From Cornus controversa (taxonomy: Eukaryota; Streptophyta; Magnoliopsida; Cornales; Cornaceae): a DNA stretch of 64,000 bases. The stretch lies in assembly GCA_026545225.1 (NCBI GenBank), contig CM048845.1:51684033-51748032 (forward strand), in the 5' to 3' direction. Positions within the stretch are counted from its first letter, which is position 1; each line of letters begins with the position of its first letter. The notes beneath the pieces were generated by a model. The model had not been told where the DNA came from and searched no databases. It saw only the letters and a list, made by a program, of their open reading frames with translations. The translations under genes and the position numbers were made by a program. Of the stretch, positions 32,331 through 43,600 are shown one piece after another.

Positions 32331-32842
32331 TTCATTTTATTTTTTTCAAGGAACTCTCTGAATTGGTAATAGTACTGTCATTGTTGACGAAACAATTTCA
32401 ACTTTAATCAATTTGCGGATGAGACTCATGTCAATTAATGGCCTAAGACCTAACTTTTTGGTGTTCACTTTGTATACTCACTGTTATACTATACAATGAT
32501 AGTAATTTTCTTTCTCTTCCTTTCCCTTTTTTTTCCCTTTCTTTAGAAGTATTTTCAATGACATTGACATTGTGCTTTCATGTGTGGTATGAATGTATGA
32601 TGGTAGAGTTAATATTAGAAATAGATGAATGTAGTGTGAATATATGATGACTGTTAATATCAGAAACAAATGAATATCCAAATGTAATGTTGGAAGCAGT
32701 ACTTCAGGAACAGCAAAGCAGCAAGATCGCTGGTAGCAACTTGGCATCTTCCAAGTATCTGTATACGTCCTCTAAGGAAGCCACCTGATCATTTCAACCT
32801 TGCTACTGGTCCTGGTACTGGTACTGTTGCAACTACTGTTAC
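32331..32842. other. Apparently unique DNA, no gene recognised
   Basis: AT-rich, with a partial ~57 bp repeat near 32580-32680 (GAATGTATGATGGTAGAGTTAAT / GAATATATGATGACTGTTAAT-type) and short ACTGGTACTGT repeats near 32800-32840. No coding family is recognised. Confidence 0.35.
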
Positions 32843-33216
32843 TGTTAGGATCGCCCACACACTTTTGGCAATAAAATAGAGAAAAACACACACACACAAA
32901 TAACACAAGATTTACGAGATTTGGCAAATTGCCCACGTCCACGGGCGAAGAACGACTTTCTTTACTTTAGTACTTTGGTTACACAATTTCTCTCTCTCTA
33001 ATCACTTCTCTCTTTATAATTATCTCTCTATTTTCTTTACCATCTCTCTTCTCAACCTCACTTCTATTTATAATGTCTTCAAATTTAATTTCTTATTGGA
33101 CAAGAATTACAATTCCTTAGAGCCCAAGACAACTTGTGCTAAAAGAATTACCTATTAAAATACAACTTTGTATAGAAAGCTAATTAAATTAGGAATTTGA
33201 GTCACAATTCCTAACA
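32843..33216 (-). repeat. 3' LTR of the copia element
   Basis: 374 bp, homologous to 35769-36143. Contains CA, CT and TATTTATA-like tracts. Adjacent on the right is the PPT. Confidence 0.9.
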
Positions 33217-33229
33217 ATCTCCACCTTGG
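33217..33229 (-). other. Polypurine tract of the copia element
   Basis: The minus strand reads CCAAGGTGGAGAT directly before TGTTAGGAATTG, the LTR start. Confidence 0.85.
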
Positions 33230-33581
33230 CTCAAATTCCATTAACACGCTCCTCTATAACTCCACCTCGACTAAAAATTTCTTCACCTTAAACAAAACGT
33301 ACACCTTATTTCTTCTTGTTGTTCTTCGCCATTCCATTGCATTCACCTATTTTGATCAAACTCCAAGTTCAAATAGTCGAACTTGGAATCTACTCTCACA
33401 TCACCAAATTGAATTATTCTTACTTCTGGAATAAAGGTGGGTGTTCTCGCAATCTTCAAGACTTCTTCATTCTCTTGCCGTTCTTGATTGGAGACTCTAG
33501 GAGATCTCAAAATAGGCTTTCATTATGTCTTTGCAATTGCTCTACCTAGCATAGTATTTCCCAACAAAATATAAAGGTTAT

Positions 33582-34660
33582 TGTAATAGCCCGCTCCACC
33601 TGATGGTATGATATTGTCCGCTCTGGGCCTAAACACTCACAGTTTTGCTCTTAGATTTTACTCCAAAATGCCTCATACCATTTGAAAAGAACACACTGCA
33701 TATAAGCACATCCCCTTCTCCACACCCAAGTGATGTGGGATTGAGCACCCTCTAGCCTGCCAGTGTGGTAGCTCACCCAGTGTCTCTTCTTGCACCCGCC
33801 CACATCACACCCGCCCACAAGGGTCACTACAATCCACCCCCTTAAGAGGCCCGACGAGGTGTGATGTGGGTGAGTGCAAGAAAAGATATTGAGCGAGCTA
33901 CCACACTAGCATGCTATAGGGTGCTTAATCCCACATCGCATGTGTGTGGAGAAGGGGATGTGCTTATATGTAGTGTGTTCTCTCCAAATGGTATGAGGCA
34001 TTTAGGGTAAAACCCAAAAGCAAAACCGTGCGGGCTTGGACCCAGAGTGGACTGTAGTAAACCTTGTGGGCGGGTGTGGTGTGGGTGGGTGCAAGAAGAG
34101 ACACTGTGGGAGCTAACACACTGACAGGGTACAGGGTGCTCAATCCCATATCTCCTGGGTGTGGAGAAGGGGATGTGCTTATATGTAGTGTGTTATCTCC
34201 AAATGCTATAAGGCCTTTTGGGGTAAAACCCAAGAGCAAAACTGTGTGGACTTAGGCCCAGAGCGGACAATATTATACCATATGGTGGAGCTGGGTGTTA
34301 TAGTTGGTATCAGAGCCTGGTCCAGCCAGAAGTGTGCCGACGAGGATGTTGGACCTCCTAGGGGGTGGATTTTAGTAACCCTTGTGGGCGGGTGTGATGT
34401 GAGCCGGTGCAAGAAGAGACATTGGGCCAGCTACCACACTGACAGGGTACAGGGTGCTCAATCCCACATCGCCCGGGTGTGGAGAAGGGGATGTGCTTAT
34501 ATGTAATGTGTTTTCTCCAAATGGTATGAGGCCTTTTTGGGATGAATCCCAAGAGCAAAATCGTGCTGTCTTAGGCCCAAAGCAGACAATATCATACCAT
34601 GTGGTGGAGTAGGGTGTTACACTGACAATATCATACCATCAGGTGGAGTGAGGTGTTACA
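33582..34660. mobile_element. TRIM cluster with inverted LTRs (TSD GTTAT)
   Basis: Outer duplication GTTAT is at 33577-33581 and 34661-34665. The left part is a minus-oriented TRIM LTR (33582-33831, TGTAATAGCCCG...GGTCACTACA) plus about 23 bp of TRIM internal sequence. At about 33857 the sequence flips to a plus-oriented LTR lacking its first bases. That LTR is interrupted at 34052 by a complete TRIM and ends at 34660 (...GGTGTTACA). The outer ends are thus inverted LTRs, unlike the direct LTRs of a normal element. The cluster sits inside the copia element at 32843-36143. Confidence 0.75.
34053..34621 (+). mobile_element. Complete TRIM retrotransposon (569 bp)
   Basis: The 5' LTR is 34053-34302 (TGTAGTAAACC...GGGTGTTATA), the PBS TGGTATCAGAGCC 34305-34317, the internal region about 68 bp, the PPT CTAGGGGGTGGAT 34358-34370, and the 3' LTR 34371-34621 (...GGGTGTTACA). 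No coding capacity, so it needs proteins from another element. It is inserted in another TRIM LTR at the AGAGTGGAC/AATATC point. Flanking five-mers TGGAC and CTGAC agree at only three positions. Confidence 0.85.
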
Positions 34661-34763
34661 GTTATTGACATTAATTCTTTCCTAAATGCATAACACATGG
34701 CTCCCTTCTAATCTTCATTAATCCATTATTCACTTCACACGAACAACCCTTGAAATCCAATGC

Positions 34764-35753
34764 TCACACAGAAATCACATTCCTTTTGATATTTGGAATA
34801 TGATGTACATTCGTTAGAATTTTTACCAAACCATTAATTGTCTTGATTTTGATTGTTTCAATTCCCATAACATTACAAGAAGCATTATTCTCCATAAATA
34901 CCTCACCATCTACAGGTTTGTAAGTAGCAAACCACTCTTCCTTAGCCATTCCCTTATTATCCATAATTGACAATGCTTCATCATCATCACTTTCTTCTTT
35001 CGTAGCCTCTGACACAACAACAGTAATAGGTGTACTCTCCTTATTTTCTGGATAATACCACTGAAGATGCCCCTTTCTTCCATACTTGTAGTGCATTTTC
35101 TCTAACAATGGCACAAAGCTTCTTGAAGCTCCAAACCTTTTATTCTCTTGAGAAATAATAGCTTGAGCTTGATCATTATGACTCTCTTCATCATTCAAAT
35201 TTTCATTATAGAACAAAACATTTTTAACTTGCTCTACCGAAATGGTATCTCTTCTATAGAGCAAAGTATTGAATAAATGTTTATGGGTAGAGTGTACCGG
35301 CATCAACAAAATAATTGCTTTATCCTCATCACTCAACTTGACATCAACATTAGATGAATCACAAATAATCTTATTGAACTCATCAAGATGTTTTTGTAAG
35401 CTTACCCCTTCTTTTCTCCGAAAATAATATAACTTTTGCTTCAAGACTAACCGGTTGGTGAGATTCTGTCTTATATATAGATTCTCCAATTTCTTCCACA
35501 TATTTGCTGTTGAAGCTTCTTCTATCACATCATACACAATATCATCCGCCAAAGTCAATCGAATAGCACTCATTACCTTCGAGTTGATCTTCCCCCACTA
35601 TTCATTTTCCTTCTTTTCTGATTTCAAACCCAAATCCTCTTCGAGACTATGTTGAATCAAAAATTCCCGCATTCAAACTTGGCAAAGACTGAAGTTCCTT
35701 CTTCCATCAAACTTTGTGACCATATACTTTTCATCTGTAATAGTTACCGCCAT
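34764..35753 (-). pseudogene. Ty1/copia gag and start of the protease region
   Basis: The ATG at 35753 (MAVTITDEKY) lies one base past the PBS. Two stops occur near 35673 and 35595. From 35573 the frame is open for 269 codons and has copia gag motifs: LADDIVYDVIEE, MWKKLENLY, KLYYFRRKEGVSLQKHLDEF, then a decayed knuckle (YKYGRKGHLQWYYP, Cys ligands lost). The end (VFMENNASCNVMG, LTNVHHIPNIKRN) matches the segment after the protease active site in Tnt1-type copia polyproteins. The frame stops at 34764, and everything downstream, including integrase and RT, is gone. Confidence 0.85.
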
Positions 35754-35754
35754 A

Positions 35755-35766
35755 GCTCTGATACCA
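35755..35766 (-). other. Primer-binding site, tRNA-iMet type
   Basis: The minus strand reads TGGTATCAGAGC exactly, two bases inside the 5' LTR. Confidence 0.95.
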
Positions 35767-35768
35767 CT

Positions 35769-36143
35769 TGTTAGGATCGCCCACACACTATTGGCAATAG
35801 AATAGAAAAAAAAAACACACACACACACACACAAACACACAAATAATACAAAGTTTACGTGGTTCGACAAATTGCCTACGTCCACGAGTGAAGAACGACT
35901 TTCTTTACTTTAGTGTTTTGGTTACACATTTTTTCTCTCTCTACAATTATCTCTCTTTTTTCTTTTCCACCTCTCTTCTCAACCTCACCTCTATTTATAG
36001 AGTCTTCAAATTTAATTCCTTGTTAGACAAGAATTACAATTCCTTAAAACCCAAGATAACTTGTGATAAAAGAATTATCTATTAAAATACAACTCTATAT
36101 GAAAACCTAATTAAATTAGGAATTTGAGCCACAATTCCTAACA
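35769..36143 (-). repeat. 5' LTR of the copia element
   Basis: 375 bp, TGTTAGGATCGCCC...TTCCTAACA, homologous to 32843-33216, with an expanded (CA)n tract near 35817-35843. It adjoins the PBS. Confidence 0.9.
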
Positions 36144-38008
36144 GTTATTGGTACTTGACCTGACTCCGTGATCACAAGCTCACAAACTCCACATCCATCA
36201 TGCAACACAGCTTCTAATGCTATTTCTGCTACCTACTACTCTCCACTATTGCTCGGTTAATTGTTCATGAACTTTTGTTGCTCCCTGTGAGATTGTTGCT
36301 TTTATGAGCTTGTTTGTATATCCTTTCTATTATATTTATAAACTGACCATTACAAAGACAAACAAACAAAAATTGTTCGAAGCGGTACTTGTTGCTAAAG
36401 TGGAGGATGACCAAACTAATATATATAAATAACTAGGTTTTGTATGTGCATTTAAAAAAATATTCATTGTTGAATACATATAACACGATCTTAAAGGTCA
36501 TTTTTCCTTTTGATGAGAGGTATTAGATGACATATCTGGTTAATTTGTAAGAGTTCTTTCAGATAAATAAGGGTAGGATTACTTGTCTGCAACCCTATAT
36601 AGTTCGGTTTCGATTTCTATCTTATTTAACTTGCATATGATTAGCTACTGTAAGTTCATTATTATAAAGTACAAATATATATGTGTATGTATATATATAG
36701 AGAGAGAGGTACACAAGAGTAGGTTTTTTCTGATACATATTTAAAACGAGAATAAAAGAGGAGAACGAGAAGTCAGAGGATGAGATGAGTCTTGAAAAAG
36801 AGGTGAGAGTTCAAACAAAGGGAGTGAAAAGACCAGTTGAAAAGATAAGTTAAGAATAAAACAAGAACGATGAGGGAGAAAATATACAAAGAGAATTCTC
36901 AAAATCACATAATATTCCAATAAACGAAGCGGAATAATTTGATTACATATAGGCCTTTTTATAGGTACATTATTAAGCAAATTCCTTAAATTCAAACATT
37001 ACTAAAAGTAACAATAAAGATAATTACATAGCCTTAATTTATAAAAAAAATCCTAATTCTAATTTTTGTCCTTCTCCAATAACATACCGATTATATGCGG
37101 TTCCCCCTCTCGGGTCGAATCTCGTTCTCCATCACTGGTATTTAGATTGCTGTGTTGAGAATATTATCCATTAAAAATAAAATTAGTGGAAGTAGGGAGT
37201 ATACAAGAAGGATATAAATTAATCTGGGTTAGAGGGTCTCCATTTATAGATTGTTGATTCCAAAATCCACTGTAAACTGGAACTAAGATCCAACTACTCA
37301 AAATAGAACTTAGTTAAATCAACATAAGGAGACTAAAATAGATGGAAAAGGAAGGCGACTAAAATGGACAGCTATGGAATGGAGACACTCCAAAGCTAAA
37401 AAATGTAGCAGTTTGGATAACAGAATGGCACAACAAAGCCAATATCGGGAATATTCTGGTTTAGTATATAAAATTAAAATTTAAAAAAAAAAAAATTGTA
37501 ACAATTTTTCTTTTAATGCATTTTTCATGTATATTTTTAAGAGCATGTCTATAAATGATGTGAAGAAGAAAAAATATAGAGAAGTAAAGTCCAATAATTT
37601 TTCTTTTAATGCATTTTTCACGTATATTTTTAAGAGAATGTCTATAAATGATGTGAAGAAGAAAAAATATAGAGAAGTAAAGTCCATAGTGGCTAAATGA
37701 CATTGTCAAATATCAAGCATTTTTTTATTCTATATGAATTAATAGAGTACTTATATGATGTAGCACCTTTTTATTTTATTTTTTACTAGATTTGAATTTT
37801 TAAAAGTATGGCTAAAAAGGTTGATTGGACTTTGAAGGAGCCACATGTAATTTCATTTGCAAACAACCTTTAATTAACATAGATAGATAACAATAAATAG
37901 AAATTTTTAAAAGTTTTGGAAGTGCCAACCTTAATTTTTTATATAAAATCACAATTAGTAACCATAAATAAGCACAAGTAATAGAGTTTTGAAAAAAAAT
38001 AGAGTTCT
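36144..38008. other. AT-rich intergenic DNA, no gene recognised
   Basis: Open frames reach 84 codons (36995-36741, minus) but resemble no family I know. It contains the tandem duplication at 37503-37684 and simple TA and GA tracts near 36670-36710. Confidence 0.4.
37503..37684. repeat. Direct tandem duplication, about 93 bp unit, two copies
   Basis: AATTTTTCTTTTAATGCATT at 37503 recurs at 37596, and the units stay almost identical (CATG versus CACG, GAGCATG versus GAGAATG). Function unknown. Confidence 0.9.
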
Positions 38009-38029
38009 CACTACAAGAAAATTAGTCTT

Positions 38030-38575
38030 TTACGACGGGCCAAGACTGCCTTAAATGACTTTTTAAGGCGCTCAATGGCCTGTCCTCTATTAAGGTGTTA
38101 TGATTACGAAGTTTTTTTTAAGGCATGCGGAAACTTTTTAAAGGCATTCAAAACCTGCCTTGAATAATTTCAGAAATGCCTTTAAAAACATTTTTTAAGG
38201 CGGTTATGTAGTGTCTTAAAAGTTTCATTATTCAAGGCGGTCAATACATGTCATAGAACCCTAATTATTTAGGGCGGTCTATGATTGCCTTAGAATATTA
38301 ATTATTAAGGGCGGTTACTTGCCGCCTTAGAAGCTAAGATATTTACGACGGGCAGTGTATGCCTTAAAAGCTAATAGTAATGGCGGCCCGTAGCCGCCTT
38401 AAAAGATAAAGCAAATATTTTTAACGGTAGTTTTGTACCGCCGTCGAAGCTAAGATATTTAGGGCGGTAATTGGCCGCCTTAGAAGGTAAGATTTTAAGG
38501 GCGGTTTAAGCCCGTCTTAGAAAATAACCCACATATTATTAAGGGCGGCCATGGCCCGCCTTAAAAGACTTTTTT
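38030..38575. repeat. Left subterminal repeats of the CACTA element
   Basis: About ten copies of TTAAGGGCGGTNNNTNGCCGCCTTAGAA-like units, each a short hairpin. They are the expected binding sites for the CACTA DNA-binding protein. Confidence 0.85.
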
Positions 38576-39951
38576 TTTTTTTTTGAAAATTCCTTTTTCT
38601 AATACCTCATTCCAAAAACCTGTGAAACTCAATCCAAAAACCTGTAATGCCATACAATACCAACATCCAAGCTAAAACATTCAAATGAAAGTCAACCCAA
38701 AAACATAGTTTGAATAACTTTCATCCCAACCCAAAAGTATGTGCTTATCAATATCTAATTTGCATCCAAGCTAGCACATTTAGCATGCTTAAAAATTACA
38801 ACCATTAACAAATTATACAGTGAACACTTAAAAGACATTCTAGCTACAAATGAACTTAAGCAAAACACTGCACTTGAAGACGTAGTTGATAGGCAATCGG
38901 AGCAAAATAGAGCAATGGAGCAAGTACAACAGGAGAGAAAGCTACTGCTACTGCTGCGCTGGTTCATTATCCTGTGATTTAAAGAGATAGGGTCAATGGA
39001 GCAAGTACAACAGAGAAGGCACAAAAATATCAATATATAATGAAATGAAACACTGAATGCATCCCCAACAGTAAACATTCTTTAGAGTTAGTGACACAAA
39101 AAATGAAGTTTTCACCTACTATGATAGATCCATATATTTTTCAAAGAAAAAAAACTGAATAAATATAAATGCACGGGTGTGGACAGAATGGGGCAGGTGG
39201 TTATAGTTGCACCCTGTGAACTTTAGATAATTCTAACGTATAAATGAGGTATATGCTATTATAAAATATTAACTCAGACAAAAACAAAAGATCAAATCCC
39301 ATAGACGCGCAAACCAGTCCAATACACCCACTTTAAACTATCTGGAATGAACACCATAGTTGCTATCTATAAATGGATCACCAAGGTTGTTGATGGAGAA
39401 GTGTTGCAACTGTGCCAGAGTACTGTAATCGAAATCCAGATTATAGGGGTAATCTATAACAGGATACTGATTTTCATAAATGAATGTAGGACAGTAGAAC
39501 TTCTAATGACGTAAAATGGAAATATTTTCCAGATTAATTTCTATTTCAGTTCCAAAATCCAACTCTTGAACCAGTGACATAGATGATATCAAGAAGTAAT
39601 TTAACAATATCAATTTGTGTTTCTGGTTTGATTATTTTGGATAAGAGTAGTTCAGGAAGGATACTTGAAGTTGTTGATTCCAACATTGATGAATCTTACA
39701 AGAGGGACTTACAACAACTAAAACACCTCATAAGAATGGCTAATGTCTTATTGCCTAGCAGAATAAAATCCTATTCCTTAAGCAGTATAAGAACTACAAT
39801 AAATTGACATTGAAAATAGTAGATATAGTTATAGTTGTTTTGATGTAAAAGATTAGTCTATACTATGACCACAAAGCATACTTAACCTGTCAGGGTATAA
39901 CTTTGATACCAAGAATAGAAGAAAGATAGGGGAAAGATGGAGAAGAATACA
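38576..39951. other. CACTA interior, left, no gene recognised
   Basis: AT-rich DNA with open frames of up to 107 codons (39078-38755, minus; Cys/Ser-rich, unfamiliar). Nothing supports a transposase. Confidence 0.4.
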
Positions 39952-40620
39952 CACTACAAGGATTAGGCTTTTTAGGAACATTCCTTTAGTGACAGTCCAA
40001 AAAACCGTCACTAATAACAATCCTTTAGTGACAGTCCAAAAAACCGTCACTAATAATCCAAAAAATCGTCACTAATAACAGTCCTTAGTGACAGTCCAAA
40101 AAACCATCACTAATAACTCTATATCTTTTAAGGACAGGCAAAAACCGTCACTAAAAGTCCTATTTTTTTAGGGACAATAACACTTTACTGTCACTATAGC
40201 ACACCCTTTAAGAACGGTACATTAAAAACTGTCACTAAATCCTTAGAAGTTTTTGGTCACCAAAATTTTCAGCGGGAAATATAGCGCCAGAACTTTCCTT
40301 ATGCCTTACCCTTTCCTGATGCGAATACATGTCTTTAGGGTTTGCAAATTTCAACTTAAAGAGAGACTCTGCTTGAAGCCCTGAAAGTTGTAAACGAAGA
40401 TAGCCCTCCCTCAAACCCCAATATCTCTCTTACATCTACCGTGAAGCCCTAGATTTCTCTCTTTTGTATCCATCAGATCCCTTTCTTTCTCTATCGAAGC
40501 CCCAATCTCTCACTCTCTGTGAAGTTACTTCCCTCTCTCGGTTCAATTTCTCACTCGCATTCCATTTGTAGAGCTCTTCTGGCAAGCAATGGAGCCCTAA
40601 TTGAACGAATTTACAAGGTA
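39952..40620 (+). mobile_element. Left end of a second CACTA family plus promoter/leader-like sequence
   Basis: CACTACAAGGATTAGGC at 39952 is followed by at least five TTTAGTGACAGTCCAAAAAA/CCGTCACTAA repeats to about 40250. This repeat family differs from that of the outer element. Then comes a CT-rich plant-leader-like segment (GCCCTAGATTTCTCTC, about 40380-40600) ending in a possible splice donor AAG|GTATTA (40616). No matching right terminus was found, so this is a nested, truncated element or an end captured by the outer one. Confidence 0.65.
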
Positions 40621-43600
40621 TTAATTTCTCTCTCTCTATATCTCTCTGCTATATATATATATCTGTTTGTATCTCTCTCTCACACACACACATAAACATA
40701 AACGCACACACAAGAACACAATCTCAAAGAGTGAGTTTGGTTCAATGATTGTGACAAACAGAGTATGCTGAGAGTGATTTTTGTCCTCAATTTATTATTC
40801 GTTCCAGTAATCCACCCATATATATATATATATATATAGGTGCATGTTACATTTTGCGTTTGCACTGATAATATACATTTAGTTTTTTCATATTCCTTTT
40901 CTATTAAAAGAAATGACAATATTCATGTTAAAGAAAAAGGAAAAACAGGAGGAATAATTTGAAGATTTTTCCAAGATTAAACTGGTAGAAGCTAGAGAAG
41001 TTGGTATGATTGCTAGTCATACAACAGTATAATGACATTAGGCTACTGAATGTCTAAAATGTCCACTGAATTCCTCCAATGTAATTGCTCTTATTTCAAC
41101 TAGGTAAATAGATCAACATTGGTTACTCCATTAATTCAAATGTAATATTTATTAATATTGGATCAATAGTCTATCAGAAATCTCTTTTGTGATATGTTAT
41201 ATCTTTAAGCAATTTATTTCTTTCCTTCTCTTGTCAGTTTGAGGTATTGATTCCAGTGTTTTTTTGGGAGAAACAGTTGGGATTCATATATTATGATGTA
41301 GCTAAACATGCCACTGATTTAAGCAACTATCAGTTTCATTTTGGGCATAGATAATAGTCAAAGAGCAAAAAAGTGAAAAAGATTTTGGAAGAAGAGGTAG
41401 GAAAGTAACAAATTAATAGTTGTGCTTATTGGTACAGTGTGATGTCTTTTTTTTTTTTTTCTGTGAGCAGCTGAGTCTAAAATATAAGATTTAAAAAATC
41501 CAAAACTTTTAACTTCTATACCTGTATTACATGGCTGTTCTTTGCATAAATGTTGTTCTTGCGTGTCCTTTATGAAAAGGATTAATGAAGCAGATTTTTA
41601 TGAACTCTTACCAAAGTATTGCAGGCTGCCTAGTTGTTGGTTGGTTTTACTAAATGTTGATTGAATTTGAATATGGCAGGTTTAAATAGCTAGAACACAG
41701 AGTGGCATATCAACCTAGCAACTGTTATAACACTAGTTGTTACCAACTGGAAAAATTTGGTTATAATAAAAATTATAACCATATTCTTCACAGAGCTGAG
41801 TTTTTTAGTAGGGGTGTTACTGTGTTTGTTCAAGTGGATAGGGCATGGCATAAGCATCTCCCATGGCCATGCCTATGTCTGCTGGAACTGGTATGCTGAA
41901 GCCTCAGAAAAGGCCTATCACAATCTATAATACTAGGAATGTCGTTCACATTTCACACTGATAAGATCCCTCTTATGATCAGAAAATATGTGGATTATTG
42001 ATTTATATGCAATAATCAATATACCAGCAAGATCTTAGTAAACAATTCTGGAGGAAAGTAAATTTTCACTCTTTATTTTTAAAGTGACACAAGTAGGTTT
42101 CAACCACTCTCAACTACCTTGTTCAACCCTAATCCAAATCTCTCCATTTCGTTGGTTCTTACAAGTTGTTGAGATCAAATTTGGGGGCATTGGACCTTTG
42201 GTTGGGTTGGCATTAGTCCTTAGATCATTAAAATAGAGATAGATGTAAACTCATGGATTCTTGGAGAAGAAAGCCATTCAGCCATTGTGATTAGGAAATT
42301 GAATCGTTGTGTACAAATTCAGAACCCATATTATACGCTTATGAAGTGATATGCATGCATACTTTAATTGACGAAGGCTTAACGAGATTAAACTAAATAA
42401 AATCTAAAGGGTATTTTACAAAGAATTCTATTAAACTATGATCTTTTTGTATATAACTCTTTTGGTTCTGCTACTCATTAATAGGATTTGGTGGTCTTAT
42501 ATTTTTATAAATAGGACTTTTTGTAATTTCTCCCCTCTTTTATTTTATTTTATTTTTTATTTCTAATTCATCCATTTTTACTTCCATTTTATGTGTGGTT
42601 CTGCTACTCTTCAAGTTATTCTCCAATTTGCTTGCAATTTTTTACTACCATATTAGTGATGGAAAGGATCAAGATCAACTAAAATGTCTCACTTGTGATA
42701 TGATGTAAACTAAATTAGGGTACATACACAACTTTACTTTGAGAAATGCAGAAATAAAACTTATAGCCCAGTAATGTGGGAGTTGACCACTTTTCATACC
42801 ATCTATTCACTTCCATAAAGAGAAAAATAATTCAGGTCCGTTTTTGAACAAAACAGTAGCAAAATTCTGTTTTCAAAACCAGTTTTCCAGCAAGAACAGG
42901 TTATCTTCAAAATTTCACCAAAAATAGAATACTAATTGAAATGACATGAAACCGAAGCCCAAAATGAAGTGAAAAGGCTAAACTTTCATGCTGTAATTTT
43001 TGTTTCATGAGATACCTTGTGGATCAAATCAGTTTTAACAAAGAAGGCAGACCAATTCTGTTTTCAAAAAACGAAATTTCCAGCAGCAAGCTTCCCATTT
43101 CAAAAATTCATATCTACCTCATCTCAAAGGCAAATTGCATGAAACAAATTTCAAATGGAAGCTAAAAGACCATATTTTCATGTTATCAAATCAATTGAAC
43201 CAAGCTCCTTACAAAAAAAAATCAATTGAGGGTAGAATGTCTACTTCCTAATCTTGCAACCAATTTATAAACATGAAAATCACTTAATATTCCCACACAA
43301 TCAAAGCTATTGAAGATTAATTACACATACCTTAAATCAAGCAAAAAGCCCCAAATTTCTACCCAACTATTTTAGTGTGTTCTTCCCTGAATTTTACTAT
43401 AATAGCTCCATTTACCCTTCAAGCAAAGCCAATAGCCTCGAGAGACCATATACAACTGGTAAGATAATTGGGATTCTCTAAATTCATATAAAAATCACAT
43501 TCTTAGATGATTACTTCAGCTATAAACAAGTCATCATTTGGATTCTTATACATTGATTTAAAAAGCTACAATCTGAAATTCCAAAAACCTATTGCGCCTT

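Larger units (their letters stand above)
32843..36143 (-). mobile_element. Ty1/copia element with gag but no pol (TSD GTTAC/GTTAT)
   Basis: LTRs are 32843-33216 and 35769-36143 (374 and 375 bp, TGTTAGGATCGCCC...ATTCCTAACA). A near-perfect 5 bp duplication flanks them: GTTAC (32838-32842) and GTTAT (36144-36148). The minus-strand order is 5' LTR, PBS, gag, TRIM cluster, short non-coding part, PPT, 3' LTR. Integrase and RT are absent, so a deletion removed pol. The LTRs differ at many sites, so this insertion is not recent. Confidence 0.85.

Noticed and set aside
33858-34050. Taken at first as an independent solo TRIM LTR
   Set aside because: It lacks the LTR start, and its missing end is found at 34622-34660 beyond the complete TRIM, so it is one interrupted LTR.
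40680-40919. 79-codon minus-strand frame with CVCVYVYVCV
   Set aside because: Arises from (CA)n and (TA)n simple repeats.
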